NCBI GenBank assembly: GCA_040772225.1
Contig: JAXGYO010000002.1
Location: 1,302,001 to 1,366,000, forward strand
Reading direction: 5' to 3'
Source of the DNA: JAAYED01 sp040772225
Lineage (GTDB): Bacteria; Chloroflexota; Anaerolineae; UBA1429
Length of the DNA stretch: 64,000 nucleotides
In this document: in pieces, positions 35,683 through 42,999 of the stretch
How positions within the stretch are numbered: position 1 is the first letter of the stretch
Layout of the letters: each line of letters starts with the position of its first letter
The notes under the pieces: generated by a model
What the model was told of the DNA's origin: nothing
The model's database searches: none
Seen by the model: only the letters and a program-made list of their open reading frames with translations
Position numbers and translations under genes: made by a program

Positions 35683-36996
35683 ATGCCCGAGCTACCCAAC
35701 AGTCTGGTACGCTGGCTAGCCGCCCAGATCGAGAGCCTGGCACCTGAGATTCCCCGCGAGAACGCGTGGTCGGCCACCATGGACCGCGTTCTCTCGTCTG
35801 CCATGGGGGCCAGGGAGAGTGCGAACCTCCGTGCTCTCCTCGAAACTCCGCCGGATGAGAAAGAGCGCCGCTCGACCATCCTCATCCCCGGTATCCTGGG
35901 GTCGCAGTTGGCCAGCACGCGAGGTATCAGTGCGATTCTTTGGCTCAACCCGACGCTTCTCATTTATGGCTATCTCAACTTGCTTGATCTCGCCGAGGAC
36001 GGCGAATCAGACGCCTCGCCCGATGTCGAGATCACACCGATCGGCCTCGAGAAAATGGCGTATCTGCCGATCATCCAGACGCTTGGTCATCATACGCGGC
36101 TCTATGAGTTCCCCTATGACTGGCGCAAAAGCAACACGGCCAGCGCACACCGGCTTCACCAGTCCATCGAGCGGTGGTCCACAGCCGACCCGTCACGACG
36201 CTTTTCGATCGTGTGCCACAGCATGGGAGGTGTCGTCGCCCGCACCTATATGGCACTCTACCCACAGGAGGCCGAGGAGAAACTCGAACGGGTAGTGATG
36301 ATCGGCGTACCGCTACATGGCGCTGCGGGAGCCGCGCTCGCGTTCAGTGACGAGCACCATCCCTATCTGCTGATTGCACATCTGAACAAAGACAACAGAT
36401 TGGTGCCCTTTAGCCAGACGATACCGTCTGTCTATCAGCTCCTGCCCGCGCCCGAGGAGCTTTTCTCCGGCGGATGTGACTATCCCTGCGATTGGGATCT
36501 CTACGATGCTGCAGCCTGGCCTGTGCCCGGGATGCGTCAGGACTATTTGGATCGTGCCCGCGAACTGCACGAGTTGCTCGCAGCCTCCGACCCTCAGGTG
36601 CCCATGGTCAACTTTGCCGGCTGCCACAAGGCCACAGTTACGGCCGTACAGCGCGGTGCCGGCGATACCGAGTTTCGGCCCGTCTATGTGGAACACGGAA
36701 AGGGTTCCGGTGACGAGCAAGTGCCCCTGTGGTCGACGAGGGCACAGAACATCACGACGCACTTTATCGAAGAGAGTCATGTTGCGCTAGTAAGCAACGA
36801 TCAGGTCCTCGCGGACGTGGTCGCCGTGCTGCGCGACGAGGAACCAAAGCTGCCCCAAGAGATACCGGGCCAGCAGGCGCCCGCCGGGCGACTGCGTAGC
36901 ATCCCCCTGGCCCAACAGTTGGCCGAGATGCGCGATCGGATCGAGAACGGGACGCTGACCCGCATAGACCTGGATCACCTGTTCTTCTGGCGCTAA
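35683..36996 (+). CDS. LCAT-like alpha/beta-hydrolase (lipase/acyltransferase)
   Basis: The 437-residue protein has the LCAT-family opening ILIPGILGSQLAS, FPYDWRKSN, and the nucleophile elbow VCHSMGGVVAR (Ser180). The likely triad is Ser180, Asp344 (GSGDEQVPLWS) and His366 (ESHVALVSND), all intact. LCAT-like enzymes hydrolyse or transfer acyl chains of phospholipids. No signal peptide or membrane helix is seen, so it is predicted cytoplasmic, which is unusual for a digestive lipase and compatible with a membrane-attacking effector. It is 62 nt after the STAND ATPase and co-directional, so likely in the same operon; that it is an effector is inference. Confidence 0.85.
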   Translation: MPELPNSLVRWLAAQIESLAPEIPRENAWSATMDRVLSSAMGARESANLRALLETPPDEKERRSTILIPGILGSQLASTRGISAILWLNPTLLIYGYLNLLDLAEDGESDASPDVEITPIGLEKMAYLPIIQTLGHHTRLYEFPYDWRKSNTASAHRLHQSIERWSTADPSRRFSIVCHSMGGVVARTYMALYPQEAEEKLERVVMIGVPLHGAAGAALAFSDEHHPYLLIAHLNKDNRLVPFSQTIPSVYQLLPAPEELFSGGCDYPCDWDLYDAAAWPVPGMRQDYLDRARELHELLAASDPQVPMVNFAGCHKATVTAVQRGAGDTEFRPVYVEHGKGSGDEQVPLWSTRAQNITTHFIEESHVALVSNDQVLADVVAVLRDEEPKLPQEIPGQQAPAGRLRSIPLAQQLAEMRDRIENGTLTRIDLDHLFFWR

Positions 36997-37254
36997 AGGG
37001 CAATCTCCGTCTGGTGTCTTGAGGACTGCTCGGGCAACGCGTCCGTCATACCGTGAGTGCGCCCAGGCCTTGCGCATACTGGCACCCCGACTTTTCTGAG
37101 AGAGAATAGCCTTGACCCTCAAGCGCCGCCGTGCTCTTCCTCACGGCTTGCGGGATGGGCTCAACTACCCTCTCGACTTTCACGCTCCCGCTTTCGAACC
37201 AGGCCTCTTGACTGGTAATGTCCCTTCCGCTCGCCCTGCGTCAGCAAGTACATG

Positions 37255-37536
37255 TCACAAGACAGGATTCCCGCTCTCGGGATCAGCACCTCCGGGCTCC
37301 CTGATATCCACATCTATCCTTCGGCGCCGCGCAAGCACTAGATCTTCGATCTCCGGATATCTCCGCATGGCTGCCCACAGAAAGCGCAGTCCAGGGCGCC
37401 TCTTGCCAGACAGGATCATGGAGAGGTGGCTGGTCGCAAATCCGAGCCGGCGCGCCATACCCTGCATACTGAGACTCTCCTCGGACATGATCCGCTTTAG
37501 GATGCGCACCAGTATCCTGACCTGGTCGTCCTCCAT
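37255..37536 (-). CDS. XRE-family helix-turn-helix regulator
   Basis: The 93-residue protein carries one Cro/C1-type HTH: LSMQGMARRLGFATSHLSMILSGKRRPG (about 21-48). The C-terminus is short and basic-acidic with no known ligand domain. ATG 37536 follows GGAGGAG. Its promoter overlaps a perfect palindrome that could be an autoregulatory site. It converges with the STAND-lipase pair (258-nt gap without a gene), so it may regulate that pair or simply neighbour it. Confidence 0.85.
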   Translation of the reverse strand: MEDDQVRILVRILKRIMSEESLSMQGMARRLGFATSHLSMILSGKRRPGLRFLWAAMRRYPEIEDLVLARRRRIDVDIREPGGADPESGNPVL

Positions 37537-37571
37537 CGGCTCCTCCTGGCCCCCTAACAGCTATCATGGTC

Positions 37572-37600
37572 AGTATAGAACAAATGTTCTAATTTGGCAA
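37572..37600 (-). promoter_or_regulatory. Promoter with overlapping GAAC-N4-GTTC operator
   Basis: On the minus strand TTGCCA, 17 nt, TATACT. A perfect inverted repeat, AGAACA-AA-TGTTCT on the plus strand (37577-37590), fills the spacer next to the -10. Its core GAAC-N4-GTTC equals the Gram-positive-type LexA box, so either LexA or the XRE protein itself could repress here. Confidence 0.75.
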
Positions 37601-37664
37601 CAGAAGCTCACCCGGGATGAGGCCACAATCGCAATGGGAAGCGACTAGAAGGTGTGCCCGCCGC

Positions 37665-39590
37665 TCAGTTTGAGGCAGAATCCCAGGAGAGCGTGATGTG
37701 CCTGTCAAGCGCCAGGTCGGTCTCGACGGCACGCAGCGGACCGTTAGCAGTGGCATCACCAGATATGGAAACGTGTGAAAGGTTCACATCGGTCTCCAGG
37801 TGGAACGGGGTGGCGATGGTTCCCGGTTGTTTCTGGACCGTCAGGTTGTAGCGGCAACTGCCTCGATCGCATACCAGCGCCTCGCCGCCAAGTCGATAGA
37901 TAAAGTCCAGTTGTTCCGTTTTCCCGGGAGCCACGACGACCATCGTGCCAAAGCTGGCCTTGCCAGCCTCCACTCCCTTATCGATGGCGTAGCTGCTACC
38001 GCGCGTCTCGAGTAGCTCGGCTCCCCTTGGGACGAGCACGCGCACGTAATTCCAGTAGCACTGCTCTGTAAGTTCCTGATAAGAGTCATAGATCTCTGCC
38101 TGGTGAACACACCCGTCCAGCTCAGCAGTGGCCGTGTTGGTATAACTCAGTCTCACGGTGACGACGGGGTCGCCCGATACGAGTTCAAGGCTGTATGCGA
38201 TACGCCGCTCGATCCTGCGATCGACCTTGTTAAAGCCCACGTTGGCGTCCACGACCATGAGGTAATCCCCGGCATCAGAGAGCACCTCACCAGACCAACC
38301 AGCTCGCGACAGATCCTCTTGCGCCGCACTGCTCGTCAGTGACCAGACCTGGAGATGACGATCCTTGAGGCTGAACAGGAGTGTCTCCGCAAGCCTCAGC
38401 CAGACATCCATGCCCTGATCGGACAAATGCGCCCGCGCGGCATCGATAAAGTCACCCCCGAAATCCTTGCGATGCTCCAGCCAACCCTGGAGGTCCGCGG
38501 CGCGGCCTGACAGAGGGGCGCCCTCGAGAGGGTTCTCCCAGTACTGCTCTGACACCGCCGCCAGATTCTCACCGGTGACCGTCAGGCCGTACCTGGGCAC
38601 CGGCACAGGGCCAATGGCATCAACAATCCGCCTCAGCAGCACCGAGTCTAGCGCCACGATGCCATCCACCGGGCCACGGCTCCCGCTATAGATGGCACCA
38701 AGTACCGCGGCCGAGGTGGGAAAATCAGGAGACCAGTTCGCGTCGCGAAATACCAGACCGGGAGCAGACATGTACTTGGCAAGTGGACCTGGGGCTGGAG
38801 GCATCTGTGCGCGTTCCGATTCGACATCATAGCTGTTCAGGAATTGCAGCGAGACGAGTTCGGTCCCGCGAAAGGCCAGCGACGCGAGACTCCCGATAAA
38901 GCCACCGGTGGGCCGCAGCTCGTCCGTATTCTGCAGGATCGCCAGGTACACCCGGGTTTGGTCGTCATCAAAGAGCTCCGGCCCCAGCAGGAGTGCATTC
39001 ACTGTACCGGGTGCCAGCGTGCCGAATAGACGCAGCTTCTCCGGCAGGCGGGGAAGCGCGGCCACATTTGCATCCAGCCGCCCTGCTGCGGGCAAGAGCT
39101 TGACCAGGCGATCGCGATCGGAAGCAAAGTAGTGCAGGGCAGCCTGCACCTGGCCTGGCTGGTCGACAGTCCCCTGTGCAGCGACATGATCCATAGCTCC
39201 AAGAGCACCGGTGACCGAGAGCATCAGGCCCGACCCAGCCTCCAGCCCATCACATCCCAGCTGAGCGTATCTGCCGGCCACACTCTTCCCAAGAAGTTGC
39301 CCCAGCAGGCACAGTGGCGGGCTGGCCCAGCGCTGCAGTCCCACGAGATCCTGTGCAAGATACCCCGCCTGGAGGTGCGTGGCTCGCACCTCATCTCGAG
39401 CAGGGCCCGCCTCGTCCGATCGCGACTCCCACAGCGCCTCCAGATCCTGGAGAAACGCCCTGCCGTGGATCAGCGTACCCAAGCTGCGATAAGTGCACAT
39501 ACATAGCCACAGAATAAGCAGTCCCAACAGAACCCACAGGATGACGGGGCCATAGCGCGGGCGCCGTTCCGGGGATACCGACGTACTCAT
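37665..39590 (-). CDS. DUF4012 domain-containing surface protein
   Basis: The 641-residue protein has one N-terminal membrane helix (YGPVILWVLLGLLILWLCMC) and a large extracellular part. The DUF4012 signature is clear: LQNTDELRPTGGFIGSLASL (about 230-250), followed by NWSPDFPTSAAVLGAIY and DGIVALDSVLLRRIVDAIGP. DUF4012 proteins occur in Actinobacteria, Chloroflexi and candidate phyla, often near exopolysaccharide genes and LytR-CpsA-Psr-like enzymes, but their activity is not established. It follows the sugar transferase gene on the same strand after 206 nt, supporting a link to surface polymer assembly. Confidence 0.88.
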   Translation of the reverse strand: MSTSVSPERRPRYGPVILWVLLGLLILWLCMCTYRSLGTLIHGRAFLQDLEALWESRSDEAGPARDEVRATHLQAGYLAQDLVGLQRWASPPLCLLGQLLGKSVAGRYAQLGCDGLEAGSGLMLSVTGALGAMDHVAAQGTVDQPGQVQAALHYFASDRDRLVKLLPAAGRLDANVAALPRLPEKLRLFGTLAPGTVNALLLGPELFDDDQTRVYLAILQNTDELRPTGGFIGSLASLAFRGTELVSLQFLNSYDVESERAQMPPAPGPLAKYMSAPGLVFRDANWSPDFPTSAAVLGAIYSGSRGPVDGIVALDSVLLRRIVDAIGPVPVPRYGLTVTGENLAAVSEQYWENPLEGAPLSGRAADLQGWLEHRKDFGGDFIDAARAHLSDQGMDVWLRLAETLLFSLKDRHLQVWSLTSSAAQEDLSRAGWSGEVLSDAGDYLMVVDANVGFNKVDRRIERRIAYSLELVSGDPVVTVRLSYTNTATAELDGCVHQAEIYDSYQELTEQCYWNYVRVLVPRGAELLETRGSSYAIDKGVEAGKASFGTMVVVAPGKTEQLDFIYRLGGEALVCDRGSCRYNLTVQKQPGTIATPFHLETDVNLSHVSISGDATANGPLRAVETDLALDRHITLSWDSASN

Positions 39591-39796
39591 GTGGGACTGC
39601 CCCCTGAAGGGGCGGTGCAGCAGTGGGCGTAACGAGGAGCCTTGCAGCAGGGAGGAAATAAGAAGGCGTCTCCGATGGAGGGAACTGCAGACCTGTGCCT
39701 GCCGCAGGCTACCACAAGGGAGGGATCAGCAGATCGCAGAATCAATCGGCGGGACCCAGGAGTACAAAAACACATGCTACTGGCCAGCATGCCTCT
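39591..39796. other. Intergenic region without a credible gene
   Basis: The 206-nt stretch between the sugar transferase and DUF4012 genes has only short, atypical frames and a few inverted repeats (for example CCCCTGAAGGGG near 39600). I see no RNA gene. Confidence 0.6.
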
Positions 39797-41275
39797 CTAC
39801 GAGCCTTCCATGCGTATGATGACACGAAAGGTATAGAGGCAGACGATCGCATCAAGCACCGGGCCTCGATGCTTGAGGTAATACAGGTCGTAACGCAGCT
39901 TTTCCAGGGCGTCGTCCACCGTATTTCCATAGCGGAAACGCACCTGGGCCCATCCCGTAAGCCCTGGCCGAACCGAATGGCGCACGGGATAGTAAGGAAA
40001 GGCCTCGGTGAGTTGTTGCACAAACACAGGCCGCTCAGGTCTGGGACCCACAAGTGTCATCGTGCCATTGATCAGGTTCCAGAACTGGGGCAATTCATCC
40101 AGACGCGTCGCCCGGAGAAACCTGCCCACGCGCGTGACCCGGCTATCGTGTGCGCTGGCCCAGACGGCCCCGTTTGCTTCAGCATCGAGCACCATAGAGC
40201 GGAACTTGAACAGTGTAAATATCCGCCCTCCCAGGCCGACCCGCTCCTGGCGATAGAAGATGCCCCCGGGGCTATCCAGGGAGATGGCCAATGCAATAAA
40301 GGGCAACAGCACTCCCGTAAACGCGAGGCCGAGCGCCCCCGCAACAATATCCAACAGACGCCGCACCACATCCCACAGTCGCAGCCCGACACCAACAGGG
40401 ACGCCGACCAGCGCAAAGAGATTCTGCCCCAGATGCTGCGCAGGTACAGCACCGGTGAGGTGTTCATAGTAAATCGCCATGGGCACCACGTTGGCACCCA
40501 TGCTCCAGCAGGCAACAAGCGCCTGCATCAGTTGCGGCTTGATCTCATCAGTATTGGTAATCGCGACCACAATATCCTGAATTGCCTTTTCTCGGACGAG
40601 CCTGACGAGATCCTGGCTATCGCCCAACACAGTGCTCCGTTGTACCTCTGTGTCTCTAAGCCTCTCGTCATCATCCACAAAACCGACCAGCTGCAGACCG
40701 GACCAATAGCCGATGTCCTGGATCTCGCTCGCCATAGCTCGCCCTGACCACCCCGCACCCACTATAAGCACCCGGCACGCGAGGCTCTCCGTCCTGGAAA
40801 TCCGAGCGAACAGGACGCGGCTCCCGCCGATGGCCAGCACGACACACGCCGCAAAGATGAACCAGGCGAGTCGTGAACGTGTCAGTGGAGCAGAGATGAC
40901 CGGTATCACCAGGTAGAGCGCAGAGACTAGTAGAGCGCAGCCCGCCGCATACACAGCGCTCCGTGCAGGCTCCGCAGCCTGTTTGAGGTCATAGCAGTCA
41001 AAGATGGTTGCGAATGGGAACCACAGGGCGATCAGTGTGATCCACCAGATCGGCCTGGGGGGGAAAAAGCCAACCGGGTCCATGTCCACAAAGAGAGTAC
41101 GGACCCACAGGGTGAAAAGGAGGGCTCCGGACAGGATGATAACATCCACTAGAACGAGGATAAACTGCCGTTCAGAGGTATGTAGACCACGAAAACCAAC
41201 GGCCGGCCTGGCGTTGGATTCCTTTGCGCCCCGAGTTTCCAGTCTATTCTCTAGGGATGCCAAGCGTTGCGCCAT
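39797..41275 (-). CDS. Polyprenyl-phosphate sugar-1-phosphate transferase
   Basis: The 492-residue membrane protein has a CoA-binding-like N-terminal half with several transmembrane helices and a Rossmann-like segment (ACRVLIVGAGWSGRAMASEI), then the bacterial sugar transferase domain: RQERVGLGGRIFTLFKFRSM, RVTRVGRFLRATRLDELPQ, LVGPRPERP and VRPGLTGWAQV. It belongs to the WcaJ/WbaP-like family that starts exopolysaccharide repeat units by loading a sugar phosphate on undecaprenyl phosphate. No flippase or polymerase is in the window. The ATG at 41275 gives a short cytosolic start (MAQRLASLENRLETRG). Confidence 0.93.
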   Translation of the reverse strand: MAQRLASLENRLETRGAKESNARPAVGFRGLHTSERQFILVLVDVIILSGALLFTLWVRTLFVDMDPVGFFPPRPIWWITLIALWFPFATIFDCYDLKQAAEPARSAVYAAGCALLVSALYLVIPVISAPLTRSRLAWFIFAACVVLAIGGSRVLFARISRTESLACRVLIVGAGWSGRAMASEIQDIGYWSGLQLVGFVDDDERLRDTEVQRSTVLGDSQDLVRLVREKAIQDIVVAITNTDEIKPQLMQALVACWSMGANVVPMAIYYEHLTGAVPAQHLGQNLFALVGVPVGVGLRLWDVVRRLLDIVAGALGLAFTGVLLPFIALAISLDSPGGIFYRQERVGLGGRIFTLFKFRSMVLDAEANGAVWASAHDSRVTRVGRFLRATRLDELPQFWNLINGTMTLVGPRPERPVFVQQLTEAFPYYPVRHSVRPGLTGWAQVRFRYGNTVDDALEKLRYDLYYLKHRGPVLDAIVCLYTFRVIIRMEGS

Positions 41276-41363
41276 CTTTCATCACTCTCCCCTGGGTGTT
41301 ACCGACAGCCAGGGAGAGCATACTCCCGACTCACCTCGGATACAGCAGCAACTCAAGACCAAT

Positions 41364-41390
41364 CGGGGATGCGGTTGGACCGCATCCCCG
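41364..41390. terminator. Perfect 12-bp hairpin after the secreted protein gene
   Basis: CGGGGATGCGGT / ACCGCATCCCCG with a 3-nt loop, 20 nt past the minus-strand stop at 41410. There is no strong U-tract, so it may be a terminator or an mRNA-stabilising hairpin. Confidence 0.55.
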
Positions 41391-41409
41391 ACCTACTTAC
41401 AGTGGGGTG

Positions 41410-41922
41410 CTACTTGCCGACCGAAGGAAGGATGGGGCACGGCGAGTCTATGCAGATCTGATCGATCAGAGAGACCTGGTCGCCGCACTCGAGGTAAACA
41501 TCGATGATATAACGCGTGCAGGGCAGCACGCTGGGATCATCGCACTTGAGCCGGACGTCATAGCTGATGTCGACCTGCGCACCGGGAGCCAGGTCCGGAA
41601 CTGCGATGATGTAGGGAGAGGTTAACACTGTGCCGTTAACCACGTACTCCATCCCTGCGACATCCTCAAAGCGAATGACGCAGCCCGTCATCGTCTCAGT
41701 GCCCTCGTTCTTGATGGTCTCGGTCACCGTCGTCGACTCGCAGGGCGCCAGGAGAATACACTCCATAGACATCGGCGTCGGGGTCGGCTCAGGATCAGGG
41801 ATCGTCTGCCGCAACGGCTGAGCCAACGGACTGGCCCACACAGCCGGAAGCGCCGCAAGCAGCACCACCCCTAGCAACGCGATCACCCATCCCAACGGAA
41901 TTCGATTTCTGCCATCACCCAT
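41410..41922 (-). CDS. Secreted beta-rich protein of unknown function
   Basis: From ATG 41922 (AAAGGAG upstream) the product has 170 residues: signal peptide (IPLGWVIALLGVVLLAALPAVWA), a short PEPTPTP linker, then a domain of about 115 residues resembling DUF11/CARDB-type adhesion modules (VTETIKNEGTETMTGCVIRFEDV, VPDLAPGAQVDISYDVRL). It contains about ten cysteines in the mature part, suggesting disulfides. The extreme C-terminus reads ILPSVGK; this looks like a sortase-type LPxxG but has no hydrophobic anchor after it. It lies between a sortase and a sugar transferase on the same strand. Confidence 0.8.
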   Translation of the reverse strand: MGDGRNRIPLGWVIALLGVVLLAALPAVWASPLAQPLRQTIPDPEPTPTPMSMECILLAPCESTTVTETIKNEGTETMTGCVIRFEDVAGMEYVVNGTVLTSPYIIAVPDLAPGAQVDISYDVRLKCDDPSVLPCTRYIIDVYLECGDQVSLIDQICIDSPCPILPSVGK

Positions 41923-42079
41923 GGTTTGCTCCTTTGCTCTCCCAAAGCCTCGATGCCAACATCCAGAGACTCTTCGATGAAAGCCCCGTAAAGCAACTAT
42001 AGCATATGTCAGGCGGATTGCAAGGACTAGCGGGCACCGAAAAGGGCAAAACACATCACAAGTGGTCGAACCAGGACAG

Positions 42080-42835
42080 CTAAACCGGTCTTGCGATGAC
42101 AATGATACGATGGGTGTACACCCATTCAGGCCAGCAGGTGACCAACGTCAACCGCGTATCGTCGGTTGGCATGATGTACCGGGCGTTCTCCTGCCGCTCC
42201 TCCAGGCTAGCCCCTACCTCCTGGACCTTGACGACGCGCTCAACCGTGTAGAGAAACTGCCGTCCAATGCTATCCCAGACGTAGACCTCGTCCCCTGGCA
42301 CAAGCTCCCAGAGATTCTGAAACTCGCCATTGCCGTTACCGCGGGTATGGCCGGTCAGCACGGTGTTGCCCGGGCCACCCAGGGGCGCGGAGCCCATATT
42401 ATGTCCTGCGGCCCAGTCGATCGTCTCCCAGTCTGCAACCGGTTGTCCGTTGACGAATGTCACTTTCCAGCTTGCAGGGATAATCACCTGGTCGACACCG
42501 ATCGCGGGAATCTGGACACGGCCGGTGGCGCCTTCAACGCCGTAATCCACCGTGGGTGCCGGGGTCGGCGTGATCGTCGGTGTTGGCTGCTCCGTGGGTT
42601 CGGCATCCAGCACTTGCAACGTGGGCGTCAACGTGGCGCCCGGCATGGCAATCGCGCGCGTAGCGACATCGACCCCACCCGCCGCCAACGTGATGACCGG
42701 AATCTCCTCACCGATCTGCGCCGCCTCTGGCTGCGGTCGGGACACGCTATCACGCAAGTATCCCCCCGCCCAGGCAGCAGCACTGATGATGACCAGTAGA
42801 ACGGCGATGACCAAGTAACGCCTCTTTGCAGACAC
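42080..42835 (-). CDS. Sortase
   Basis: The 251-residue protein has an N-terminal membrane helix (YLVIAVLLVIISAAAWAGGYL), a Thr/Pro-rich stalk (about 75-95) and a sortase domain. The catalytic His is in VLTGHTRG, the Cys in LTLVTCWP and the Arg in THRIIVIARP, so the triad is complete. IPAIGVDQVIIPAS is the typical sortase start. The class (D/E/F) cannot be set by eye. Start is GTG 42835. Its substrate is not evident; no nearby protein has a full LPxTG plus membrane anchor. Confidence 0.92.
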   Translation of the reverse strand: MSAKRRYLVIAVLLVIISAAAWAGGYLRDSVSRPQPEAAQIGEEIPVITLAAGGVDVATRAIAMPGATLTPTLQVLDAEPTEQPTPTITPTPAPTVDYGVEGATGRVQIPAIGVDQVIIPASWKVTFVNGQPVADWETIDWAAGHNMGSAPLGGPGNTVLTGHTRGNGNGEFQNLWELVPGDEVYVWDSIGRQFLYTVERVVKVQEVGASLEERQENARYIMPTDDTRLTLVTCWPEWVYTHRIIVIARPV

Positions 42836-42921
42836 GTCTCATCCTTACGGTGTGTTTAGCACGTAACCCTCACCGTGGCTGATTATACCCCAACCACGCA
42901 GAGAGACACATTCTCCGGCTG

Positions 42922-42951
42922 TTGACGTGCGGCTATTCCGGCGGATATGAT
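42922..42951 (+). promoter_or_regulatory. Promoter of the tandem esterase-arfB unit
   Basis: TTGACG, 18 nt, TATGAT, about 50 nt upstream of the ATG at 43000, in the gap with the divergent sortase. Confidence 0.65.
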
Positions 42952-42999
42952 CATGGTGCCTCACCCGGCCAATCCCGAGAGAAGATAGAAGGCGCGAGA

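Noticed and set aside
37112..37648. 178-codon plus-strand frame opposite the XRE gene
   Set aside because: It is antisense to the XRE gene and its promoter, rich in Ser/Arg/Pro, with no motif.
41410..41430. C-terminal ILPSVGK as a sortase signal
   Set aside because: No hydrophobic segment and basic tail follow it, so it is not a normal cell-wall sorting signal.
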